Assembly: GCA_023460175.1 (NCBI GenBank)
Contig: JAEWRC010000123.1
Location: 1-22,963, forward strand
DNA: 22,963 nucleotides
DNA from: Actinomycetes bacterium
GTDB taxonomy: Bacteria; Actinomycetota; Actinomycetes; Mycobacteriales; Mycobacteriaceae
Direction of reading: 5' to 3'
Below the pieces are notes generated by a model. The model was not told the origin of the DNA. It searched no databases and saw nothing but the letters and a program-made list of their open reading frames with translations. Made by a program: the position numbers and the translations under genes. Positions 15,690-22,052 of this stretch are shown piece after piece. The first letter of the stretch is position 1; every line of letters starts with the position of its first letter.

Positions 15690-15695
15690 TAAACT
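15690..15695 (+). promoter_or_regulatory. Probable -10 element for a leaderless methyltransferase transcript
   Basis: TAAACT matches TANNNT and is exactly 7 nt before ATG 15703, the spacing expected if transcription begins at the start codon. No Shine-Dalgarno is present. Confidence 0.5.
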
Positions 15696-15702
15696 TCGGA
15701 CA

Positions 15703-16347
15703 ATGTCCGAGGCCGAAGTCCGACAGCGCTACGGCGCGCTGGCCGACACCTATATCCGAATGTTCGGCGACGTGGCGAGCGTCGATCCGCAAGACCTGGC
15801 CTTCCTGAAAGCCAACCTCGGTGCCTGCGAGGGCACCGTGCTGGACGTCGGTTGCGGCCCCGGCCATCTCACCGCGTACCTGGCCGGTCTGGGTCTCGAC
15901 GCGAGAGGCCTCGATCTGGTGCCGGAGTTCATCGACACCGCCGCATCGAGGTGGCCGAGCATCGAGTTCTCCGTCGGTTCGCTGCGCGCCCTCGATGTTC
16001 CCGATCAATCACTGGCCGGGGCCCTCGCGTGGTATTCGCTTATCCATTGCGAGCCAACCGAACTCACCGCCATGCTGAAAGGATTGCGCAGAGCAATGGC
16101 CCCCGGCGGGACGTTGGTGGTGGGCTTCTTCGACGGTGACGCTGTCGAGGCATTCGCCCACAAGGTAACAACCGCCTATCGCTGGCCGGTCGGCGAGATG
16201 TCCCGGATGCTGACGACCGCCGGGTTCACCGAGATCGATCGTCTGCAACGGCCCGGGACCGCGGACATCCGGCCGCATGCGGTCCTGGCCGCCCGGGTCA
16301 CCACACCTGCTCAGCCACCCCTGCGCTTGAGCACCTCGCCGCACTGA
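15703..16347 (+). CDS. Class I SAM-dependent methyltransferase
   Basis: This 214-residue Methyltransf_11/25-type protein has motif I VLDVGCGPG (46-54), then ARGLDLVPEFI, and LAWYSLIHCEP as the post-I acidic/aromatic motif. Substrate unknown. The start ATG 15703 is supported by a leaderless-type promoter; the upstream open frame is antisense to the DUF1254/DUF1214 gene. The last 12 codons (PPLRLSTSPH region) overlap the convergent HNH gene by 37 bp. This tail looks unlike the family, which suggests that the original 3' end was replaced when the HNH gene arrived. Confidence 0.88.
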   Translation: MSEAEVRQRYGALADTYIRMFGDVASVDPQDLAFLKANLGACEGTVLDVGCGPGHLTAYLAGLGLDARGLDLVPEFIDTAASRWPSIEFSVGSLRALDVPDQSLAGALAWYSLIHCEPTELTAMLKGLRRAMAPGGTLVVGFFDGDAVEAFAHKVTTAYRWPVGEMSRMLTTAGFTEIDRLQRPGTADIRPHAVLAARVTTPAQPPLRLSTSPH

Positions 16348-17432
16348 CCACAATTAAATCTCAATAGCGACCGCGGCACCTTTTGCTTGTGTTCACACTT
16401 AAAACACCGGACAGTCGAATATTCAGCATCGGATGCATTGGCGGGCTGCATCGATACATGGGCCTTAGCTGTCACCGACGCCGCGACATGCTTGCCGGCG
16501 ACCTTGTTCGACTTGCTCCGGTTGCATCGCCAGCACAAAGTCTGCAAATTTTCCTCTGTGGACATGCCGCCCCTGGATAGGGGAATTATGTGATCCACCT
16601 CAAGCAAGAGGTGCGGTTCTGCTGCGAGTGACACCGAGCAATATTGGCAGGTGTGGTTGTCGCGCTTCTTTATGAAATTGCGCAGCTTGGACGTCATCAA
16701 GGCGCGCTGCCCCGCGGCGCTCTTGCGCCAACGAATCTTTTGCGAAAGAGTTTCTACGAGGGCATCGATAGTCTCGGTGTTGAATGTAAGACGCGTTCGC
16801 TGCGAGCTGTTGCCGCCGGCACTCACGTACTCGAACATATACACGGGGTATGGGACGCTGATCGGCGACAACTCGACGCCGACGTGCATCATGAACTCGT
16901 CGCCATAATGTTTCAATATGAACGCAGGCGGATCGACCGATTCAGCGATACTTGCCTCGCGCCTCTGAAGGTTGTTGATGGCATCTTCCAGCTGAGTGAT
17001 GTCCTCCCCTAGCTTCTCCACCTCGGCTAGCGTGGCTTCGTTGGCCTTGATGTTGAAGTACTTCATCACGTACTTGAGGGGATCCACGCTCGCGTTACGC
17101 ACTACCTGCAACGAGCAGTTGTGTACGTTCGGCGCCTGGTAATTCGCCACGTTTCGGTCGCGACGGTAGTTCCAATGGCTAGTGTTCTGGAACAGCGCCA
17201 GATGTGACTGCGCGCCCGTCGACGATGCGCCAAGCGCAAACGTTCCACGGCCGCGGATCTCTGAAACGTACTTCGTGACGTCGTTGTGCTCGGCGACGAA
17301 CGATGCGATCTTCTTCTTGTGAGCTAAGAACTCCTCACTGGCGAAGTACCGTTCCTTGAGTATGTACCGACCTACATAGTACGAGACGACTGCTGCGCAG
17401 CCGACAAAGATGATCGTCAGGAAAGCTTCCAT
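16311..17432 (-). CDS. Membrane-anchored HNH endonuclease with C-terminal zinc ribbon
   Basis: This 373-residue protein has, in order: a membrane segment (residues 3-25); an uncharacterised middle region (about 45-240) containing a helical, coiled-coil-like part (133-163) and the Ser/Gly motif YVSAGGNSS; an HNH nuclease domain (about 250-312) with Cys262/Cys265, Asp280-His281, Asn295 and Cys300/Cys303; and a zinc ribbon (Cys343/346 and Cys361/364). All HNH key residues are present. ATG 17432 follows AAGGA at about 10 nt. Base composition is much lower in GC than the neighbours (for example 25 G+C of 60 at 16381-16440), a sign of recent transfer. I recall related HNH proteins with the same middle region in diverse bacteria, without a known role. 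A defence or DNA-processing role at the membrane is inference. Confidence 0.85.
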   Translation of the reverse strand: MEAFLTIIFVGCAAVVSYYVGRYILKERYFASEEFLAHKKKIASFVAEHNDVTKYVSEIRGRGTFALGASSTGAQSHLALFQNTSHWNYRRDRNVANYQAPNVHNCSLQVVRNASVDPLKYVMKYFNIKANEATLAEVEKLGEDITQLEDAINNLQRREASIAESVDPPAFILKHYGDEFMMHVGVELSPISVPYPVYMFEYVSAGGNSSQRTRLTFNTETIDALVETLSQKIRWRKSAAGQRALMTSKLRNFIKKRDNHTCQYCSVSLAAEPHLLLEVDHIIPLSRGGMSTEENLQTLCWRCNRSKSNKVAGKHVAASVTAKAHVSMQPANASDAEYSTVRCFKCEHKQKVPRSLLRFNCGQCGEVLKRRGG

Positions 17433-17744
17433 GCTGTTTGGTCCTTCGCCGATTCCCCCATTGAGCGTTTCGGACTGCAGCAAGGCCCTCCGACATGCTT
17501 CAGCACAATGGAACCAACTGGCACTGTCGCCTACGCCTCCCACTACTGATCATTGCTGAAGCCAACTGGCCCAACGCCTTACGACAACAGACAACGCCTC
17601 ATGGGCAGTTACCGTAGGTAACGAATCGCGACGGCTTCGACGCGATTCCTTGGACAGCGATTGCCGGAGATACGGCCCCGATCCGACACCAAGTAAGCGC
17701 CTGACATTTCGGCAGAGATGTCCCGCGGTGAGGTGCATCTGACT
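17433..17744. other. 312-bp intergenic region between HNH gene and vapC
   Basis: No convincing gene is seen. It presumably carries the HNH promoter. It holds an imperfect inverted repeat: GCTTCAGC followed by ACAATG (17497-17510) against CATTGCTGAAGC (17551-17562). A 9-bp direct repeat, CCAACTGGC, sits next to each arm. This could be a remnant of a mobile-element end or a regulator site; neither is shown. A 62-codon minus-strand ORF at 17550-17738 lacks any recognisable feature. Confidence 0.5.
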
Positions 17745-18155
17745 TCAGGGAGCGCTCGGCAGCCCTGGGGCAATCACGTCGAGTCCTGCGGAGCGCGCAG
17801 CCTCGCCGAGTCTGCGATCGTAGGTGAGGATGGCCGAGGCATCGAGTCGCAGTGCCGCCTCCAGATGCAACGCATCAAGAGTGCGCAAGTATGGCATGGG
17901 CAAGAAGCCGGCGCTGCGGTACACAGCACGATCCAGGGCCGCAAGCGAGATGCCGTCGAGTACACGGGTCACGTCGGACTGCTCGAGATCTTCCCGCATT
18001 GCCATTCGGCGCAACTCGGTCTCGAGAAGATCACTCGAGACGAGTTGCGCCGAGGTCCGATCTAGCCAATCCACAACAGCGACACTCTCCGCCTGGTCGA
18101 TGAGCAGCGCGCCAAGCGCCGAGGTGTCGACATAGACAACCGAACGAGAGCTCAC
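17745..18155 (-). CDS. vapC: VapC toxin, PIN-domain ribonuclease
   Basis: This 136-residue PIN-domain protein has the expected acidic active-site residues: Asp10 in VVYVDTSALG, Glu45 in SSDLLETELRR, Asp94 in LRTLDALHL and Asp113 in ILTYDRRLG. It should be an Mg-dependent RNase that cleaves specific RNAs (tRNA or rRNA in characterised VapCs) when free of its antitoxin. The GTG start overlaps the antitoxin stop as GTGA (18152-18155). It is the only one of the four toxins in this cluster that looks fully intact. Confidence 0.9.
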   Translation of the reverse strand: MSSRSVVYVDTSALGALLIDQAESVAVVDWLDRTSAQLVSSDLLETELRRMAMREDLEQSDVTRVLDGISLAALDRAVYRSAGFLPMPYLRTLDALHLEAALRLDASAILTYDRRLGEAARSAGLDVIAPGLPSAP

Positions 18156-18433
18156 AGCCGGTCTTCGCGTAGTTCATCGACAATCTCGGAGACACTTCGC
18201 GTCGTAGGTTTCCGCTCGATACCCAGTGCCGCCCAACCTCCCTCGCGCTTGGCGGGACGCGCGATTGTCAGCGCGGGACCAGGAGCATCCATCGGTACGA
18301 GGCGCCCCACAGGAACACCGCTGTTGGTCAGAATGAATGAGTGCCCCTCACTCACCGCGCGGAGCACACGGCCGGACTCGTTGCGCAACTCCCGCTGCGA
18401 CAGCCGCTCGATCTCAGGTTCGACAGTGCCCAT
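18152..18433 (-). CDS. vapB: VapB-type antitoxin, Phd/YefM fold
   Basis: This 93-residue antitoxin has an N-terminal Phd/YefM DNA-binding part (SQRELRNESGRVLRAVSEG and FILTNSGVPVGRLVP) and a C-terminal toxin-wrapping tail (SVSEIVDELREDRL). It should neutralise the adjacent VapC and repress the operon. ATG 18433 has TACGCT exactly 6 nt upstream, consistent with a leaderless transcript. It is coupled to vapC by a 4-bp overlap. Confidence 0.9.
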   Translation of the reverse strand: MGTVEPEIERLSQRELRNESGRVLRAVSEGHSFILTNSGVPVGRLVPMDAPGPALTIARPAKREGGWAALGIERKPTTRSVSEIVDELREDRL

Positions 18434-18439
18434 GCCTGC

Positions 18440-18445
18440 AGCGTA
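18440..18445 (-). promoter_or_regulatory. Probable -10 element of the vapBC operon
   Basis: On the minus strand TACGCT fits TANNNT and is followed by 6 nt and ATG 18433, so transcription would start at or next to the start codon. Confidence 0.4.
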
Positions 18446-18586
18446 GCACGTGTGCGACGCACCCAGCTATGCGCCAAATGGGGCCAGACGCTGGAGCGGA
18501 ACTCCACGATGTTCCGGCGCAGACCAACATCGCGCGGACGGAGCGTTCGCATCGGAGGTCGACCACTCTCGATATGGCTCGGAACG

Positions 18587-18983
18587 TCAATCCGAACCGA
18601 CAGGGTCGGCCGTCGCAAGGCCAAGGTGTTCCGCGACCGCCTTCATGGTGTCGTCATGGCTTGCCCAACGACCGGTTCGCCGATCAGGAGTGCGGTCGCG
18701 AGATGCAAGGCGTCGAGCGTCTTGATGTGCCGTTCAATGGATCCGCGATGACGTGCGTCTCCCTGGTGATGTCGAACATACCGACGTTATCCAGAAGGGG
18801 AGCCCCGTCTGCCAGCGGCCTCCCATCACGCCGCAGCACGCGAACGACCTCGGTGCGCAGCAGCCGCGATGAGACGAAATCGGTGTCGGGAGTCTGCATC
18901 CATTCCTGCAGACGCACGCGCTCGGGGACGTCGAGGATCGTGCGCAGCGCGACCGAGGAATCCAGCGCGCCGATGACCCTGGG
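18587..18983 (-). pseudogene. vapC: Degraded vapC toxin gene (no start codon, two frameshifts)
   Basis: Three successive minus-strand frames together spell a PIN-domain toxin. Frame one, straight after the antitoxin TGA, reads VIGALDSSVALRTILDVPER and on through SSRLLRTEVVRVLRRDG to about 18745. Frame two reads IERHIKTLDALHLATALLIG to about 18665. Frame three reads SHDDTMKAVAEHLGLATADP and ends at TGA 18587. These are the VapC first-Asp, Glu, TLDALHL and C-terminal Asp motifs in correct order. There is no ATG, GTG or TTG at the expected start (GTC is found), and an in-frame stop lies just upstream. The gene cannot make a full toxin. Only a 77-codon internal ORF (18684-18917) remains. Confidence 0.85.
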
Positions 18984-19262
18984 TCAGTGGTCGCCCTTCA
19001 GCTCATCCAGCAGTGCTTCGACATCGACGGACTCGTACGCTGGGCCGCCGGGCCGTTTCGGCCATGGAGTCGGTGTCGAGGCCGGCGGCGTGTAACGCCC
19101 CTGGCGCTCTGCCTGCGCCAGGGGCGCATCCTGGCTGCGGTAGGCGGTGATGCGCCAGCGCGGCTCGCCGCGCTCCGTCACGATGATCTCGCCGGCGTCG
19201 ATGACCTGGTCGAGCACAGCCGAGGTGCGCTGACTGAGGTCGCGCTTCGTGACGGTTTCCAT
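18984..19262 (-). CDS. vapB: Orphaned Phd/YefM-family antitoxin
   Basis: This 92-residue protein has a Phd/YefM N-terminus (TKRDLSQRTSAVLDQVIDAG and IIVTERGEPRWRITAY), a linker rich in Pro, and a C-terminal toxin-binding helix (VDVEALLDELKGDH). The frame is intact from ATG 19262 to TGA 18984, while its cognate toxin just downstream is a pseudogene. It may persist as a repressor, or by neutralising related VapC toxins, or simply because decay has not yet reached it. Confidence 0.88.
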   Translation of the reverse strand: METVTKRDLSQRTSAVLDQVIDAGEIIVTERGEPRWRITAYRSQDAPLAQAERQGRYTPPASTPTPWPKRPGGPAYESVDVEALLDELKGDH

Positions 19263-19332
19263 GGAATCAATTGTGGTAGCTATTGTCTGACATGACCCAC
19301 GAGATTCATTCCAGGCGTTAGTCGGCGTTGCG

Positions 19333-19578
19333 TCACCGATAAACGTCGCGCCGATGGCGCACGTCGATCACCCGAACCACGACTCTGTCGTCGTGAATCT
19401 CGTAGATCACCCTGAAGTCACCACGCCTAGCGGAGTAGCGGCCCGCGAGATCATCGCGCAGCGCCTTTCCGACCCGGAATGGGTTATGCGCCAGCACGTT
19501 CGTGATGAACTCCCAACACGCCGCCGCGGCCTCGTCGGGCAATTCTTCAGACAGGCTTCTGCGAGCGCGGCGGGTCAA
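19333..19578 (-). CDS. relE: RelE-family toxin with a probably damaged start
   Basis: This is a RelE/ParE-superfamily toxin with RARRSLSEELPDEAAAACWE, the LAHNPFRVGKALRDDLAG segment, YSARRGDFRVIYEI and VVRVIDVRHRRDVYR, i.e. the complete core of the mRNA-interferase fold. The first available start is TTG 19578, giving 81 residues. The frame runs seven codons further up as ITAYRIE, beginning with ATA at 19597-19599, exactly where an ATG overlapping the antitoxin stop (ATGA) would be expected. An ATG-to-ATA change would also convert the stop from TGA to TAA, which is what is seen. Starting at TTG removes most of the first beta strand. The toxin may be weak, poorly made or silent. Confidence 0.8.
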   Translation of the reverse strand: MTRRARRSLSEELPDEAAAACWEFITNVLAHNPFRVGKALRDDLAGRYSARRGDFRVIYEIHDDRVVVRVIDVRHRRDVYR

Positions 19579-19595
19579 CTCGATCCGATACGCCG

Positions 19596-19877
19596 TTATT
19601 TCACGATCCCCTTCTCGCGGAGTTCCCCCTCGACTTCGTCCGCGGAGTAGAGGCGCCCGGCGGCGATATCGGCGTCCGCTTCCCGCAGTGCGGCCATCGC
19701 AGCTGCGTCACCGAGAATGTCCAGCGTCTCCATGAGCGAGTCGTAGTCGTCGGCGCTGAGAAGCACCGCCGCTCGACGCCCCTGCCGGGTGACTTCGACG
19801 CGCTGATGCGTGCGCACAGCCTGGTCGATCAGTTTGGACAGGTTGGCGCGGACTTCTGCCAACGGAAGAGTCTCCAT
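19596..19877 (-). CDS. relB: RelB-like antitoxin, Phd/YefM fold
   Basis: This 93-residue antitoxin has an N-terminal Phd/YefM part (LPLAEVRANLSKLIDQAV and VTRQGRRAAVLLSADDYDSL), then METLDILGD and the toxin-binding tail ADADIAAGRLYSADEVEGEL. It resembles M. tuberculosis RelB (Rv1247c) in layout as I recall it. It stops with TAA at 19596-19598, overlapping the position of the lost relE start. ATG 19877 lies 7 nt downstream of a TAGAAT -10. Confidence 0.9.
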   Translation of the reverse strand: METLPLAEVRANLSKLIDQAVRTHQRVEVTRQGRRAAVLLSADDYDSLMETLDILGDAAAMAALREADADIAAGRLYSADEVEGELREKGIVK

Positions 19878-19881
19878 GTAC

Positions 19882-19890
19882 AGAATTCTA
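19882..19890 (-). promoter_or_regulatory. -10 element and small palindrome before relB
   Basis: On the minus strand TAGAAT (19885-19890) lies 7 nt before ATG 19877, as for a leaderless transcript. It is fused with the palindrome AGAATTCT (19882-19889), a possible antitoxin-binding half of an autoregulatory operator. Confidence 0.45.
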
Positions 19891-20021
19891 GCGTTCGCAG
19901 CACGCAGATGCTCGCAAAGAATCAGTCGAAACTTCCCGCCCGCATCGATGCATCGGCCCGGGTAAATGGTCGCTGATCCGGCGTTGGACCGGCACTCCAG
20001 CGGATGCCGATCCTGACAGCG

Positions 20022-20186
20022 TCACGGACGCTGATGGATAACCAGCAGATCTTGACGCAATTCCACCAGATCCGCACCGCCGAACGCGCTCTCCAGATCG
20101 TCAAGACGGATTTCGACGTCGTGTTCATAACGAACAAGGAGGTCACACAGTCGTATTGGCAACTGCGCATCGACGAGGAACCTCAC
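20022..20186 (-). pseudogene. Internally deleted DUF5615-type (PIN-like) toxin remnant
   Basis: GTG 20186 overlaps the DUF433 antitoxin stop as GTGA and opens 54 codons. It starts VRFLVDAQLPIRLCD, the signature N-terminus of DUF5615 toxins, including the first catalytic Asp. It continues directly into VRYEHDVEIRLDDLESAFGGADLVELRQ and ends LLVIHQRP, which resembles the C-terminal end of the same family. The middle (normally about 60 residues, including the VVTKDxDF motif) is absent, yet the frame is kept. I read this as an in-frame internal deletion that removes most of the active site. Normal members are about 110-120 residues. Confidence 0.6.
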
Positions 20187-20434
20187 GATCGCGACGGATG
20201 CACCCGTTGACCGCCAGTGACCAAGGCGCCATATTCCAGCGCCGCTAGCAGGTCTTCTCTCTGCAGATTTGGATAGTCTGCCAACACCTCGTCAAAGGAC
20301 ATTCCGCTGGCCAACAGCTCCAGCACAGACTGCACCGAAAGCCTCAGCCCGCGAATCGCGGGCTTTCCGTGCAGCACCGCAGGATCGACTGTGATGCGAT
20401 CCAGACGGCTTGCGGCACTCGACATGACACCCAT
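20183..20434 (-). CDS. DUF433-domain antitoxin
   Basis: This 83-residue protein has a DUF433 winged-helix-like domain: DRITVDPAVLHGKPAIRGLR, then LSVQSVLELLASGMSFDEVL and DYPNLQREDLLAALEYGA. DUF433 proteins are antitoxins paired with DUF5615 PIN-like toxins, which fits the remnant downstream. The frame continues up to 20491, but ATG 20434 is preceded by a full AGGAGG (20441-20446) at 6 nt, so it is the likely start. It is intact although its toxin appears broken. Confidence 0.88.
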   Translation of the reverse strand: MGVMSSAASRLDRITVDPAVLHGKPAIRGLRLSVQSVLELLASGMSFDEVLADYPNLQREDLLAALEYGALVTGGQRVHPSRS

Positions 20435-20440
20435 TGTGCG

Positions 20441-20446
20441 CCTCCT
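20441..20446 (-). promoter_or_regulatory. Shine-Dalgarno deciding the DUF433 start
   Basis: AGGAGG on the minus strand, 6 nt before ATG 20434. This favours the 83-residue form over the 102-residue open frame. Confidence 0.7.
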
Positions 20447-20549
20447 GTCCAACGATCCAAGACAAGTCACGATAAGTGGGGCCATCGACAAACGCGACCA
20501 GTCCTCTGCTGCAACGGAAGAGAGCCTCGACCGGGCACGCGCGCCTCGC

Positions 20550-20921
20550 TCAGAGGGCCTTCTTCACCACGCTCGACTTGAGTTGCATGCGACCGAAACC
20601 GGGGACCGTGGCATCGATGTCGTGGTCGCCGACACCGTCGGAAATGAGCCGGATTCCACGAACCTTCGTTCCCACCTTGATGACACCGCCACCGCCACCC
20701 TTGATCTTGACGGTCTTCACCACCGTGACCGTGTCGCCGTCGGCGAGGACATTGCCCACCGCATCCTTGATCTCGGCACCGGCCTCGCCTGCGGAATCCG
20801 CATCGGACGACGGATCTTCCGCGGACCATTCGTGGCCGCACATCGGGCACACCAGCAGCGCGCCCTGTTCATAGGTGAACGCCTCGCCGCATTCGGGACA
20901 AGGCGGCAATTCGTCAGACAT
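20550..20921 (-). CDS. phnA: PhnA/YjdM-family zinc-ribbon protein
   Basis: This 123-residue protein has an N-terminal zinc ribbon with Cys8/Cys11 and Cys25/Cys28, an acidic Ser/Asp linker (about 35-50), and the conserved C-terminal PhnA domain (DAVGNVLADGDTVTVVKTVK then GTKVRGIRLI and DIDATVPGFGRMQLKSSVVK). Despite the name, the family is not required for phosphonate use and its function is unclear. Its ATG lies inside the end of ychF: ATGTCTGA (20914-20921) contains both the phnA start and the ychF stop, an 8-bp overlap suggesting coupled translation. Confidence 0.92.
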   Translation of the reverse strand: MSDELPPCPECGEAFTYEQGALLVCPMCGHEWSAEDPSSDADSAGEAGAEIKDAVGNVLADGDTVTVVKTVKIKGGGGGVIKVGTKVRGIRLISDGVGDHDIDATVPGFGRMQLKSSVVKKAL

Positions 20922-21996
20922 TGAACCTGAACTCCACGACGTCCCCGTCGACCATCACGTAGTCCTTGCCCTCCATCCGGACCTTGCCGGCGGCCTTGGC
21001 CGCAGCCATCGAGCCGGCCTCCACCAGGTCGTCGAACGAGACGATCTCGGCCTTGATGAAGCCCTTCTCGAAATCGGTGTGGATGACTCCGGCGGCCTTG
21101 GGAGCGGTGTCGCCCTGGTGAATGGTCCAGGCCCGCGCCTCCTTGGGGCCGGCGGTCAGGTAGGTCTGCAGCCGCAAGGTGTGAAAACCCGCGCGCGCCA
21201 ACGCGTCCAGGCCGCGTTCGGTCTGCCCGATCGACTCCAGCAGCTCGGCGGCGGACTCGTCGTCGAGCTCCTGCAACTCGGCCTCGATCTTGGCGTCCAG
21301 GAACACCGCGTCGGCCGGGGCCACCAGCGCGCGGAGCTCGGCGAGCTTGTCCGCATCGGTCAGCACGGACTCGTCGGCGTTGAACACGTACAAGAACGGC
21401 TTGGTGGTCATCAGGTTCAGCTCGCGCAGCAACGCCACGTCAGGGCCGGTCGAGCCCGCCGAGAACAATGTCTTGCCGCCGTCGAGCACCTCCTGCGCGG
21501 CCACCGCGGCCTCGTGCACCGGCTTGCGCTCCTTGTTGTTGCGCGCTTCCTTCTCCAGCCGCGGGATCGCCTTCTCCAGGGTCTGCAGGTCGGCGAGGAT
21601 CAGCTCGGTCTCGATGATCTCGATGTCGGCTTTGGGGTCCACCCGGCCGTCGACGTGCACCACGTCGTCGTCGGCGAAGACCCGCACCACCTGACAGATG
21701 GCGTCGCACTCGCGGATGTTGGCCAGGAACTTGTTGCCCAGCCCGGCCCCCTCGGAGGCGCCCTTGACGATGCCGGCGATGTCGACGAACGTCACCGGGG
21801 CGGGCAGGATCTTCTCCGAGCCGAAGATCTCGGCGAGCTTGTCCAGCCTGGGGTCGGGCAGCGGCACGACGCCCTCGTTGGGTTCGATGGTCGCGAACGG
21901 GTAGTTGGCCGCCAGCACGTTGTTGCGCGTCAGGGCGTTGAAGAGGGTCGACTTACCGACGTTGGGCAGACCGACGATTCCCAGGTTCAGGCTCAC
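20914..21996 (-). CDS. ychF: YchF, ribosome-associated P-loop NTPase (Obg family)
   Basis: This 360-residue protein has the normal length for YchF/OLA1. It has a G1 P-loop GLPNVGKST (9-17), a FVDIAGIVKGASEGAGLGNKF switch/G3 region, a helical insertion (about 125-200), a G4-like VFNADES, and the C-terminal TGS domain (ARAWTIHQGDTAPKAAGVIH, then FIKAEIVSFDDL). Members prefer ATP over GTP and bind ribosomes, with roles in translation and stress response. The GTG start at 21996 has TAGACT 9 nt upstream, so the 5' leader is very short. It overlaps phnA downstream. It marks the return to core chromosome after the toxin-antitoxin island. Confidence 0.97.
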   Translation of the reverse strand: MSLNLGIVGLPNVGKSTLFNALTRNNVLAANYPFATIEPNEGVVPLPDPRLDKLAEIFGSEKILPAPVTFVDIAGIVKGASEGAGLGNKFLANIRECDAICQVVRVFADDDVVHVDGRVDPKADIEIIETELILADLQTLEKAIPRLEKEARNNKERKPVHEAAVAAQEVLDGGKTLFSAGSTGPDVALLRELNLMTTKPFLYVFNADESVLTDADKLAELRALVAPADAVFLDAKIEAELQELDDESAAELLESIGQTERGLDALARAGFHTLRLQTYLTAGPKEARAWTIHQGDTAPKAAGVIHTDFEKGFIKAEIVSFDDLVEAGSMAAAKAAGKVRMEGKDYVMVDGDVVEFRFNV

Positions 21997-22005
21997 GGGG
22001 TCACA

Positions 22006-22011
22006 AGTCTA
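22006..22011 (-). promoter_or_regulatory. Possible -10 element of ychF
   Basis: TAGACT on the minus strand fits TANNNT and is followed by 9 nt and the GTG start, predicting a leaderless or nearly leaderless transcript. Confidence 0.4.
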
Positions 22012-22052
22012 AAGCGTGCGCGCACGCGGGCGAACCAGCCGCGGCCCGGGTG

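Noticed and set aside
17550..17738. 62-codon minus-strand ORF between HNH and vapC
   Set aside because: No domain, Shine-Dalgarno or codon pattern supports it; it could be a gene remnant but nothing is recognisable.
20004..20210. 68-codon plus-strand ORF
   Set aside because: It is antisense to the DUF5615 remnant and the end of the DUF433 gene, and has no recognisable features of its own.
16348..20549. Search for tRNA genes, integrase, transposase or CRISPR repeats bordering the island
   Set aside because: I see no tRNA cloverleaf, recombinase motif, or regularly spaced repeats; the island status rests on base composition and gene content only.
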